From Pseudooceanicola sp050897975 (GTDB lineage Bacteria; Pseudomonadota; Alphaproteobacteria; Rhodobacterales; Rhodobacteraceae), in the NCBI RefSeq assembly GCF_050897975.1, contig NZ_JBPAXY010000005.1:124001-188000 (forward strand): DNA of 64,000 nucleotides. The letters are read 5' to 3'. The notes under the pieces are model-generated. The model saw nothing but the letters and a program-made list of their open reading frames with translations. It made no database searches and was not told the origin of the DNA. Position numbers and translations under genes: made by a program. The number at the start of each line of letters is the position of its first letter. Positions within the stretch are counted from its first letter, which is position 1. Of this stretch, positions 9,093 through 16,619 are shown piece after piece.

Positions 9093-10223
9093 TTACTCTG
9101 CCGCCTGCGCCTCGACCTGACCGTCCTCGATCGCCTGGGCGCGTTTCTCGACCTCTTCGACGATATGGTCGACCATCTGGTCGTTGGACATCTTGTGGCT
9201 GGCCTTGCCCGCCAGATAGACCATGCCGCTGCCCGCACCGCCGCCGGTGAAACCGACGTCGGTCATCAGCGCCTCACCCGGGCCGTTCACCACGCAACCG
9301 ATGATCGACAGCGACATCGGCGTCTTGATATGTTCCAGCCGTTTTTCCAGCGCCTCGACCGTCTTGATCACGTCGAAGCCCTGCCGCGCGCAGGAGGGGC
9401 AAGAGATGATGTTGACGCCGCGATGGCGCAGGCCAAGCGACTTCAGGATCTCATAGCCCACCTTCACCTCTTCCACCGGATCGGCCGACAGAGAGACGCG
9501 CAGCGTGTCGCCAATGCCCATCCACAGCAGGTTGCCCAGGCCGATGGCGCTTTTGATCGTGCCCGATGTCAGCCCGCCCGCCTCGGTGATGCCCAGGTGA
9601 ATGGGCGCGTCGGTCTGTTCGGCCAGCATCTGATAGGCCATGGCCGACATGAAGACGTCAGAGGCCTTCACGCTGATCTTGAACTCGTGGAAGTCATGGT
9701 CTTGCAGGATCTTGATATGATCCATGCCGCTCTCGACCATCGCATCCGGACAGGGCTCGCCATATTTCTCCAGCAGGTGCTTTTCCAGGCTGCCCGCGTT
9801 GACGCCGATACGGATCGAGCAGTTGTGATCGCGCGCCGCGCGGATCACCTCGGCCACGCGCTTTTCGTCGCCGATGTTGCCCGGATTGATGCGCAGGCAG
9901 GCGGCGCCCGCCTCGGCGGCCTCGATGCCGCGTTTGTAGTGGAAATGGATGTCCGCGACGATGGGCACCGGGCTTTCACGGCAAATCTCTTTCAGCGCGC
10001 GGGCGCTGTCCTGATCGGGCACCGAGACGCGCACGATATCGGCGCCTGCCTCGGCGGCGCGGGTGACCTGGTCAATCGTGCCCTTGATATCGGTGGTGAC
10101 CGTGTTGGTCATGGTCTGCACGGTGATCGGCGCGCCGCCCCCCACGGGCACGTTGCCCACCATGATCTGGCGGCTTTGGCGCCGGTCGATATTACGCCAG
10201 GGACGGATGGGATTATGCGACAT
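9093..10223 (-). CDS. ispG: 4-hydroxy-3-methylbut-2-en-1-yl diphosphate synthase
   Basis: Penultimate enzyme of the methylerythritol phosphate pathway; converts 2-C-methyl-D-erythritol cyclodiphosphate to HMBPP using a [4Fe-4S] cluster fed by flavodoxin or ferredoxin. The protein has 376 residues. The N-terminal TIM-barrel half includes GGGAPITVQTMTNT and RVSVPDQDSA; the C-terminal half has the cluster cysteines in ISCPSCARQG and GCVVNGPGEA. The start at 10223 matches the family N-terminus shortly before RPWRNIDRRQSRQI. It is downstream of, and codirectional with, the RodZ-like gene, with a hairpin terminator between them. Confidence 0.96.
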   Translation of the reverse strand: MSHNPIRPWRNIDRRQSRQIMVGNVPVGGGAPITVQTMTNTVTTDIKGTIDQVTRAAEAGADIVRVSVPDQDSARALKEICRESPVPIVADIHFHYKRGIEAAEAGAACLRINPGNIGDEKRVAEVIRAARDHNCSIRIGVNAGSLEKHLLEKYGEPCPDAMVESGMDHIKILQDHDFHEFKISVKASDVFMSAMAYQMLAEQTDAPIHLGITEAGGLTSGTIKSAIGLGNLLWMGIGDTLRVSLSADPVEEVKVGYEILKSLGLRHRGVNIISCPSCARQGFDVIKTVEALEKRLEHIKTPMSLSIIGCVVNGPGEALMTDVGFTGGGAGSGMVYLAGKASHKMSNDQMVDHIVEEVEKRAQAIEDGQVEAQAAE

Positions 10224-10362
10224 GGGACGGGCCCTCTGGTTGCGCTTTGGCGTTGGATACGACAGGCGGCAGGGCGGTGCAATGCGCGCGCGCGGCCCCT
10301 GGGTCACAGATAGGCGCGCGGGGCGTGGATCCAACCCTTGTACGCCCCCCCGGGAACGCGAA

Positions 10363-10387
10363 ACGCCCGGGCGGCAGGCCCGGGCGT
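10363..10387 (-). terminator. hairpin behind the RodZ-like gene
   Basis: ACGCCCGGGC (10363-10372) pairs with GCCCGGGCGT (10378-10387). On the minus strand it follows the RodZ-like gene and precedes ispG; the T tail is short, so it may be only a partial terminator. Confidence 0.55.
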
Positions 10388-10413
10388 CGCGAAAATCTAC
10401 ATTGGGGCGGAGA

Positions 10414-11727
10414 TCAGTCCTCGGCCAGCACCTGGCCCAGATCGGCCTCGGCCACGGCGATCATCCGTTCCGCCTCGGGGTCGCGCGACAGGTCGGCCAC
10501 CGCGTAGCTGGATTTCAGATCGTCAACCGACAGGGCCACGTTGCGGATCGTGCCCGTGCCCTCACCTGCGGGGCCGTAATACTCGCCCTCGACCTGGAAG
10601 TAGATCGAGCCCGACATCCCCGCGCGCAGCACCGGCGGCTCTTCGGTATTGGGCAGCTTGTATGTTTCACCCGCATCCAGGATCTTCTCGAACAGGATCG
10701 TGCCGTCGCCGCTTTGCACCCGCACCCAGGCCGGACGCACCGCCACCAGGCTGACACCGGCGCGGGCCTTGGCCACCACCTGTGGCGCACCGGGGGCGGC
10801 CCCGCCGCCATCCACCACGCCCTCGTCGCTTTCCAGACCCAGGGCCAGCGCCACGGCGCGGTCCTCGTCGCTCATCTGGCTGCCGGGCACGGCCTGGGCC
10901 AGCCCGGTCTCGCCCGAGATCAGCGCGCCTGCGCCCGCCTGGGCGAAGGTGCCGATCTGCGAGGGGTTCAGGGTCGAGATGGGCGCATCCCGCGCCACCA
11001 CCACCGGCACGTCCAACGCCTTGGGCCGATAGAGCCGGTCCATGCCGTCGCGCGGCGGGTTGAACACGCCCGAGGCCTCGGCGGTCTGCACCGGATCCTC
11101 GATCTGCCGCGTGGCGCCTGCCAGCGGGTCGATATCGGCCAGCACGTCGGGGGTATTCTCGACCGGGGCGAAGCGCACGCGCTGCACCTCGTTCAGCACC
11201 GCATAGCCGCCATAGGCCAGCCCGCCGATCACCGCCAGCAGCACCAGCATCGAGCCGATCGCCGCCGGTTCGATGCGCGACAGGAAGCTTTCGCCCTGGG
11301 GCACGAAGGGGGTGTTGGGATCGGTGAACGGATCGCTGCCCGCCGGGCGCTTGGCCTTGCGCGGTTCGAGCCGGGCATCGGGCTTCACCCGCGAGGAGGC
11401 ATCGGCCGACATGCCATGCGCCGTGGCAAAGCCGCTTTCGGCGCAGAATTTCGCATAGGTCGCATCCGGCTCCATCCCCAGGTAGCGCGCGTAAGAGCGC
11501 ACGTAGCCGGCGATGAACCCGGGCGTATCAAAGGCGTCGGGGTCGGCATTCTCGATCGCGGCAATGTAATTCGCCTTGATCCGAAGCTCGCGCTGAACGT
11601 CCAGAAGGGATTTGCCCATCGTGGCGCGTTCGCCGCGCATGACGTCACCGAGCCGCAGCTCGAAATCGTCGAATCCCTTTGGATTGCTGGGTGCTATTGC
11701 CTTGTCAGGCTGCCTGCGCCGTATCAT
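10414..11727 (-). CDS. RodZ-like protein: HTH, one membrane span, DUF4115
   Basis: A 437-residue membrane protein with a cytoplasmic helix-turn-helix (about residues 20-90; GDVMRGERATMGKSLLDVQR, RIKANYIAAIENAD, PGFIAGYVRSYARYLGM), a variable linker, a single membrane segment near residues 150-172 (IGSMLVLLAVIGGLAYGGYA) and a periplasmic region ending in a DUF4115-type beta domain (VRVQSGDGTILFEKILDAGE, then YKLP). This is the RodZ architecture, which links the MreB cytoskeleton to cell-wall elongation. Adjacent ispG is a common neighbour in alphaproteobacteria. A role in cell shape is likely by family; direct evidence is absent. Confidence 0.85.
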   Translation of the reverse strand: MIRRRQPDKAIAPSNPKGFDDFELRLGDVMRGERATMGKSLLDVQRELRIKANYIAAIENADPDAFDTPGFIAGYVRSYARYLGMEPDATYAKFCAESGFATAHGMSADASSRVKPDARLEPRKAKRPAGSDPFTDPNTPFVPQGESFLSRIEPAAIGSMLVLLAVIGGLAYGGYAVLNEVQRVRFAPVENTPDVLADIDPLAGATRQIEDPVQTAEASGVFNPPRDGMDRLYRPKALDVPVVVARDAPISTLNPSQIGTFAQAGAGALISGETGLAQAVPGSQMSDEDRAVALALGLESDEGVVDGGGAAPGAPQVVAKARAGVSLVAVRPAWVRVQSGDGTILFEKILDAGETYKLPNTEEPPVLRAGMSGSIYFQVEGEYYGPAGEGTGTIRNVALSVDDLKSSYAVADLSRDPEAERMIAVAEADLGQVLAED

Positions 11728-12144
11728 CCCGCTGCCCCGTTTGCCTTGCGACGACCCGTAAATCCCCCGATTCGGATCGCCTTCTTTGTTTAGAAGACGG
11801 TAACATGATTCAAGCTATTTGGTGCGCGAATAGAGCAGCACCCGCCAGATTTAGGCGCGCTTCCGCGCAACCTGCGGCGATAATAGGTGCTGGGGCAATT
11901 TGGCCTCTGCCCGGCTCTGGCCCCGAGCGGTGCGGGGAAAATCCCCTCGATACGGGACAGGATGGGCTTATCTCTCTGGTAACCATTCGATCAAGAGATC
12001 GTAAAACTCTTTCCAAAAGGTGAAGCCCTTTCGCCACGCTTTGTCCGCCGCCCGGCCCGACCCGGCACGATGCGGGGGGCAGAAACACGAAACGCCCGGG
12101 CCAGGCCCGGGCGTTTGCAGATCCTTGCGCGGCGGCGGCTGGCC
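11728..12144. other. intergenic region between RodZ-like gene and hemA
   Basis: About 417 bases without a credible gene. It must carry the promoter of the RodZ-like gene (near 11730-11830, relatively A/T-rich) and holds the hemA terminator at 12090-12116. I see nothing else I can name. Confidence 0.5.
12090..12116 (-). terminator. intrinsic terminator of hemA
   Basis: AAACGCCCGGGCC (12090-12102) and GGCCCGGGCGTTT (12104-12116) are perfect complements (the innermost pairs must open to form a loop). On the minus strand this lies 28 bases behind hemA and ends in TTT. It is almost the same sequence as the hairpin at 10363-10387. Confidence 0.7.
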
Positions 12145-13368
12145 TCAGCCCGCCAGCTCCTGCCGGTTCAGCGCGCAATGGGACCACAGGCTGTCCATGG
12201 CGCGGATCAGCTTCTCGGTCTCCAGCGGCCCATGCACCGGGCTGGGGGTGAAGCGCAGCCGCTCGGTCCCGCGCGGCACGGTGGGGAAATTGATCGGCTG
12301 CACGTAGATCCCGTGATCCTCCAGCAGCATGTCCGACAGCATCTTGGTATGCACCGGATTGCCGACGATGACCGGCACGATATGGCTGCCATGGTCGATC
12401 AGCGGCAGGCCCAGGGCCTTGAACCGGGTCTTCAGGATGGCGGCGCCTTCCTGGTGCTTGTCGCGCAGCGCCTGGTCGCCCTTCAGATGCTTGATCGAGG
12501 CGGCACAGCCGGCGGCCACGGCGGGCGGCAGCGAAGAGGAGAAGATGAAGCCCGGCGCATAGCTGCGGATCGCGTCCACCATCTTGGCCGAGGCGGCGAT
12601 ATAGCCGCCCAGCACACCAAAGGCCTTGGCCATGGTGCCGTTGACGATGTCGATGCGGTGCACATTGTTGTCGCGCTCGGTCACGCCGCCGCCGCGCGGG
12701 CCGTACATGCCGACCGCGTGGACCTCGTCGATATAGGTCAGGGCGTTGAATTCATCGGCCAGGTCGCAGATCTCGTCGATACGGCCGAAATCGCCGTCCA
12801 TCGAATAGACCGATTCAAACGCGATCAGCTTCGGCGCCGCCGGATCGTCGGCCTCCAGCAGCTCGCGCAGGTGCTCGACGTCATTGTGGCGGAAGATGCG
12901 CTTGGCCCCGCCGTTGCGGCGCACGCCCTCGATCATCGAGGCGTGGTTCAGCGCGTCGGAATAGATGATCAGACCCGGGAACAGCTTCGGCAGGGTCGAC
13001 AGCGTCGCGTCATTCGCCACATAGGCCGAGGTGAAGACCAGCGCCGCTTCCTTCTGGTGCAGGTCGGCAATCTCTGCCTCCAGCGCCTTGTGATAGAGCG
13101 TCGTGCCCGAGATGTTGCGCGTACCGCCCGAGCCCGCGCCCGCCTTGTCCAGCGCGTCGTGCATCGCCTCCAGCACCACCGGGTGCTGGCCCATGCCGAG
13201 GTAGTCGTTGCCGCACCACACGGTCACCGGGCGCTCGGTCCCGTCGGGACGGCGCCAGGTCGCATGAGGGAAATGCCCCTTGTGACGGACGATGTCGATG
13301 AAGGTACGATACCGGCCTTCATCATGCAGCTTGCCGAGTGCCTGGTCGAGTTGGGCTTCGTAAGTCAC
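12145..13368 (-). CDS. hemA: 5-aminolevulinate synthase
   Basis: Condenses glycine and succinyl-CoA to 5-aminolevulinate, the first step of the C4 tetrapyrrole pathway used by alphaproteobacteria. Family signatures: RYRTFIDI near the start, TVWCGNDYLGMGQHPVV, the glycine-rich GAGSGGTRNISGTT, the cofactor Asp in YIDEVHAVGMYG, and the PLP lysine in NGTMAKAFG (about residue 247). Start: a GTG at 13368 preceded by GGAAAG gives 407 residues, the length I recall for Rhodobacter HemA. The frame stays open 61 codons further upstream, but that part is Arg/Pro-rich and unlike the family. An FNR-type palindrome lies 260 bases upstream (13629-13642). Confidence 0.95.
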   Translation of the reverse strand: MTYEAQLDQALGKLHDEGRYRTFIDIVRHKGHFPHATWRRPDGTERPVTVWCGNDYLGMGQHPVVLEAMHDALDKAGAGSGGTRNISGTTLYHKALEAEIADLHQKEAALVFTSAYVANDATLSTLPKLFPGLIIYSDALNHASMIEGVRRNGGAKRIFRHNDVEHLRELLEADDPAAPKLIAFESVYSMDGDFGRIDEICDLADEFNALTYIDEVHAVGMYGPRGGGVTERDNNVHRIDIVNGTMAKAFGVLGGYIAASAKMVDAIRSYAPGFIFSSSLPPAVAAGCAASIKHLKGDQALRDKHQEGAAILKTRFKALGLPLIDHGSHIVPVIVGNPVHTKMLSDMLLEDHGIYVQPINFPTVPRGTERLRFTPSPVHGPLETEKLIRAMDSLWSHCALNRQELAG

Positions 13369-13628
13369 GGGCTTGGTCTTTCCTTGCTTCGTCTTCACCT
13401 TGGCGGGCCGCAGCCGGTCTGTCACGGGGTTTACGGGGCCCCACGCCGGCGCCTTGATGCTCTCGGTCCGTCTCCTGTCGGGTCCGCGTCGCGGGCCGCC
13501 TCGGGTCTGTCTTCGGGGGTGTGCCCCCCTCAGGCCGGTCGGGTGTAACATCCCCGCCCGAATTTTGGAATGAAAATAAGATCATTCCCCCGCGCATGAA
13601 CCGTTACAAAATGCCGCCCCCCCGAACT

Positions 13629-13642
13629 TTGACATGGGTCAA
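13629..13642. promoter_or_regulatory. FNR/CRP-superfamily box upstream of hemA
   Basis: TTGAC-ATGG-GTCAA is a perfect 5-4-5 palindrome matching the FNR/DNR class (consensus TTGAT-N4-ATCAA, with TTGAC half-sites common for DNR/NNR). hemA is an established FnrL target in Rhodobacter, which fits the position between hemA and the peptidase gene. The distance to hemA (260 bases) implies a long leader. Confidence 0.6.
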
Positions 13643-13788
13643 TCCCGGGGCCCTTTCGCCCGGGCACCCAAGACGGCAGGCGGGCCCCCGGCGCCGCGCG
13701 CCGCCCCCCCTGCCCCGGAACCGGGCCGGCTCCGCGAAACAGGGGCCAAAGTCAGGTATCCCATACTTGGCAGCGCCCACCCGGCCCA

Positions 13789-13812
13789 GCACAATACCTG
13801 CACATATTGTGC
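13789..13812. repeat. inverted repeat in peptidase promoter region
   Basis: GCACAATA (13789-13796) and TATTGTGC (13805-13812) are perfect complements with 8 bases between them. It lies about 137 bases before the peptidase start and could be an operator; no protein can be assigned. Confidence 0.45.
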
Positions 13813-13948
13813 CAATTCCTTGCGATCCTTTCAGCACCTTTTCCTTTCGCGCCCCGCCTGCCCCCCGGCTGGCGGGGCGTTTTCCCTGCGCCGCTGGACA
13901 CTGGCCCGCCGGGTGCTACGCTTCGCGCAGCGAATGAAAGGAAGACCC

Positions 13949-15343
13949 ATGTCCGCCACCTCTCCTCTGGATCCCGTGCTTGCCCGTATCGACACCGACC
14001 TCGGCGGGGCCGTCGAACGGCTGATGGAACTGCTGCGCATCCCCTCGATCTCGACCGACCCCGCCTACAAGGCCGATTGCGAGACCGCCGCCGACTGGCT
14101 GGTGGCCGATCTGACCTCGATCGGCGCCAAGGTGTCGAAGCGCCCCACCCCGGGCCATCCCATGGTCGTGGGCCATGTGGGCCCCGAGGGCGCGGACGTG
14201 CCGCACCTGCTGTTCTACGGCCACTACGACGTGCAGCCGGTGGACCCGCTGGACCTGTGGGACAAGCCCCCCTTCGAGCCCGAGGTGCAGGAAACCGCCA
14301 AGGGCCGCGTGATCCGTGGCCGGGGGTCGTCGGATGACAAGGGCCAGTTGATGACCTTCGTCGAGGCCTGCCGCGCCTGGACCGCCGAACATGGGGCCCT
14401 GCCCTGCCGCATCACCTTCTTCTTCGAGGGCGAAGAGGAAAGCGGCTCGCCCTCGCTGATCCCCTACATGGAAGAGAACGCGGACGAACTGAAGGCGGAT
14501 GTGGCGCTGATCTGCGACACGGCGATGTTCGACCCCAAGACGCCCGCCATCGTCACCATGCTGCGCGGGATGCTGGGGGAAGAACTGGTGGTGACGGGCC
14601 CCGACAAGGATCTGCACTCGGGCTTCTACGGCGGCGCCGCGATGAACCCCATCCGGGCCCTGTCCAAGGTGGTGGCCGCGCTGCATGACGACCAGGGCCG
14701 GGTCACCATTCCCGGCTTCTATGACGGCGTGCCCGAGATGCCCGCCGAGCTGCTAGAGCAATGGCAGGGCCTGGGCTTCGACGCCGATCAGTTCCTGGGC
14801 GACGTGGGCCTGTCGAAACCCGCCGGCGAGCAGGACCGCACCCCGCTGGAAATGGTCTGGGCGCGCCCGACCTGTGAGGTGAACGGCATCTGGGGCGGCT
14901 ATACCGCCGAAGGGTTCAAGACCGTGCTGCCGTCCAAGGCGCATATGAAGATCTCCTTCCGCCTGGTCGGCGATCAGGATCCGCTGGCGATCCGCGAAAG
15001 CTTCCGCGCCTATGTGCAGGACCTGCTGCCCGAGGATTGCACGGTCGAGTTCAAGGGCCATGGCGCCTCGAAGGCCGGGCAGATGGATATCTCGGACCCG
15101 ATGTTCGAGAAGGCGCGCCAGGCGCTGACCGACGAATGGCCCAACCCGGCGGCCTATATCGGCTGCGGCGGCTCGATCCCGATCGCCGGGCACTTCGGCC
15201 GCCTGCTGGGGATGAACGCCATGCTGATCGGTTTCGGCCTTGAGGATGACGCGCTGCACTCCCCCAATGAGAAATACGATCTTAACTCCTTTCATAAAGG
15301 AATCAGAAGCTGGGCCCGGGTGCTGGACGCGCTGAGCCGCTGA
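13949..15343 (+). CDS. M20-family metallopeptidase (dipeptidase type)
   Basis: Zinc-dependent peptidase of the ArgE/DapE/CPG2 clan, 464 residues. Metal and catalytic motifs are in order: FYGHYDVQPVDP (His ligand and catalytic Asp), GRGSSDDKGQL (bridging Asp), FFEGEEESGSP (general base Glu and ligand Glu), and a late His (DALHSPNEKYDL). A dimerisation domain is inserted in the middle. The ATG at 13949 follows AAAGGAAG. It probably hydrolyses dipeptides or acylated amino acids in the cytoplasm; the exact substrate is not evident. A hypothetical gene follows 61 bases later. Confidence 0.92.
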   Translation: MSATSPLDPVLARIDTDLGGAVERLMELLRIPSISTDPAYKADCETAADWLVADLTSIGAKVSKRPTPGHPMVVGHVGPEGADVPHLLFYGHYDVQPVDPLDLWDKPPFEPEVQETAKGRVIRGRGSSDDKGQLMTFVEACRAWTAEHGALPCRITFFFEGEEESGSPSLIPYMEENADELKADVALICDTAMFDPKTPAIVTMLRGMLGEELVVTGPDKDLHSGFYGGAAMNPIRALSKVVAALHDDQGRVTIPGFYDGVPEMPAELLEQWQGLGFDADQFLGDVGLSKPAGEQDRTPLEMVWARPTCEVNGIWGGYTAEGFKTVLPSKAHMKISFRLVGDQDPLAIRESFRAYVQDLLPEDCTVEFKGHGASKAGQMDISDPMFEKARQALTDEWPNPAAYIGCGGSIPIAGHFGRLLGMNAMLIGFGLEDDALHSPNEKYDLNSFHKGIRSWARVLDALSR

Positions 15344-15404
15344 CCCTTCGCCTGCGCCGCGCGTCTTTCCTCCGGCCCGTTTCCCTGGCCGGAGGAGAGA
15401 TGCC

Positions 15405-15812
15405 ATGGTCCTGAATATCGAAGAAGAGATCGACGCCCGCCTGCACGCCATCGAGGCGGAACCCTATGCCTCGGCGGCGGTGACCGACATCCGGCGCGAG
15501 ATCCTGCTGGTGCAGGACATGATCCACACCACCGGCGCCGAGGCCGCGCCCGCGCTGCGCGGCCTCAGCCAGATCGAGGTGACCGGCATCGCCTCGCCCA
15601 ATTCCAGCGTGATCCGCGGCATCCTGCGCTTTCGCCGCCCGGACGAGCTGAAGCCCCCCTATTACAAGGAAGAGGACCGCACGATCCGCCTCTGGCTCGA
15701 CCAGGCGCATCTGGATCACGTCCTCTACCAGCTGCAACACCGCAAACGCTGGCTGTGGATCGGCATCTGGCCGGACGGCTTCACCTACGCCGACCTGCAC
15801 TCGCGACCCTGA
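15405..15812 (+). CDS. uncharacterised 135-residue protein
   Basis: I do not recognise a family. The ATG at 15405 has an excellent ribosome-binding site (GGAGGAGAG). The sequence is soluble, starts with an acidic helix (NIEEEIDARLHAIEAEP) and ends rich in aromatic residues (HRKRWLWIGIWPDGFTYADL). It follows the M20 peptidase on the same strand, possibly cotranscribed. Confidence 0.7.
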   Translation: MVLNIEEEIDARLHAIEAEPYASAAVTDIRREILLVQDMIHTTGAEAAPALRGLSQIEVTGIASPNSSVIRGILRFRRPDELKPPYYKEEDRTIRLWLDQAHLDHVLYQLQHRKRWLWIGIWPDGFTYADLHSRP

Positions 15813-15887
15813 GGGGCGCGAGAGTGGCAGGGAAAAGGGGGGCGGGCTCTGCGCCTCTCATCGACCGTTGGCGACAGATGGACTGAA

Positions 15888-15954
15888 AAGGGGGCTCTGC
15901 CCCCCCCTTGAGCCTGCGGCTCAATTCCCCCGGGATATTTCTGGCAAACGAGAA
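15888..15954 (-). repeat. dispersed intergenic hairpin repeat, copy B
   Basis: Minus-strand copy: head TTTGCCAGAAATATCCCGGG, hairpin TTGAGCC-TGC-GGCTCAA (15908-15924), then a GGGGC/GCCCC hairpin. It lies behind the hypothetical gene ending at 15812, in the same relation to a gene end as copy A. The rest of 15813-16094 holds nothing I can name. Confidence 0.7.
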
Positions 15955-16094
15955 GGTAGAGGGTGGCGCCTGGCCGGGCTGCGGGGTGCTGCTTACGGCC
16001 AAAGGAGGACGAGGGAAGAGCAAGGCGAGGTCCCCTGGGGGACGCGCGCGTCGGGGCCACTTTGACCGAAGCATCTGACGATGAAGGGGGAAAG

Positions 16095-16171
16095 TGGCGC
16101 GGTTGACGGGGCTCGAACCCGCGACCCCCGGCGTGACAGGCCGGTACTCTAACCAACTGAGCTACAACCGC
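16095..16171 (-). tRNA. tRNA-Asp (GTC)
   Basis: Read on the minus strand, the 77-base gene has a 7-bp acceptor stem (GCGGTTG/CAACCGC), D-arm with AGCTCAGTTGGTTAGAG, anticodon loop CTGTCAC giving GTC (Asp), T-arm with GGTTCGAAC and an encoded CCA. It is identical to the copy at 16311-16387. Confidence 0.96.
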
Positions 16172-16271
16172 GCGTAGGGGCTGGAATAGTGCGGGGGACC
16201 GGAGAGGTCAATGGGAAAATGCACCTCGACGACAGGGAAATTTCACCGGGGTAAGCCATTGGCCCGAAACG

Positions 16272-16300
16272 CAAAAAGCGCCCCCTAGGGGACGCTTTTC
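16272..16300 (-). terminator. intrinsic terminator between the two tRNA-Asp genes
   Basis: On the minus strand AAAAGCGTCCCC and GGGGGCGCTTTTT form a stem around a short TA-rich centre, with a T run. It lies directly behind the upstream tRNA-Asp copy, implying that each copy is its own transcription unit. Confidence 0.65.
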
Positions 16301-16310
16301 TGGACGGTGA

Positions 16311-16387
16311 TGGCGCGGTTGACGGGGCTCGAACCCGCGACCCCCGGCGTGACAGGCCGGTACTCTAACCAACTGAGCTACAACCGC
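16311..16387 (-). tRNA. tRNA-Asp (GTC), second copy
   Basis: Same 77-base sequence as 16095-16171, including encoded CCA and anticodon GTC. The identity between the copies suggests recent duplication or gene conversion. Confidence 0.96.
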
Positions 16388-16566
16388 TCTCTCACCGTGG
16401 AGGGCGTTCTAAGCGGAGGGGCCGAAACCGTCAAGCGGGAAAAGATGGTTTTTCGGGAAAAAGACGCAAGCCACTGAAATAAAATGAAAACCACAGGGCT
16501 TTTCGCACTGGAAGCCCTGCCCGCCCTGCTCCGCCGCCCCGTCGCGCGAGAGGCCTGGCAAAGACA

Positions 16567-16593
16567 AAAAGGCCGCCCCGGAGGGCGGCCTTT
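16567..16593 (-). terminator. intrinsic terminator of rne
   Basis: AAAAGGCCGCCC and GGGCGGCCTTT flank a short loop; on the minus strand the hairpin is followed by TTTTT. It lies 27 bases behind the rne stop codon. Confidence 0.75.
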
Positions 16594-16619
16594 GCATTAC
16601 TCTGCTGGCGGGGGCGCGA

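Larger units (their letters stand above)
13369..13948. other. hemA / M20 peptidase divergent intergenic region
   Basis: About 580 bases between divergent starts. The first 180 are an in-frame extension of hemA that I judge non-coding. The rest contains the FNR-type box at 13629 and an 8-base inverted repeat at 13789-13812. No small gene is supported. Confidence 0.5.
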
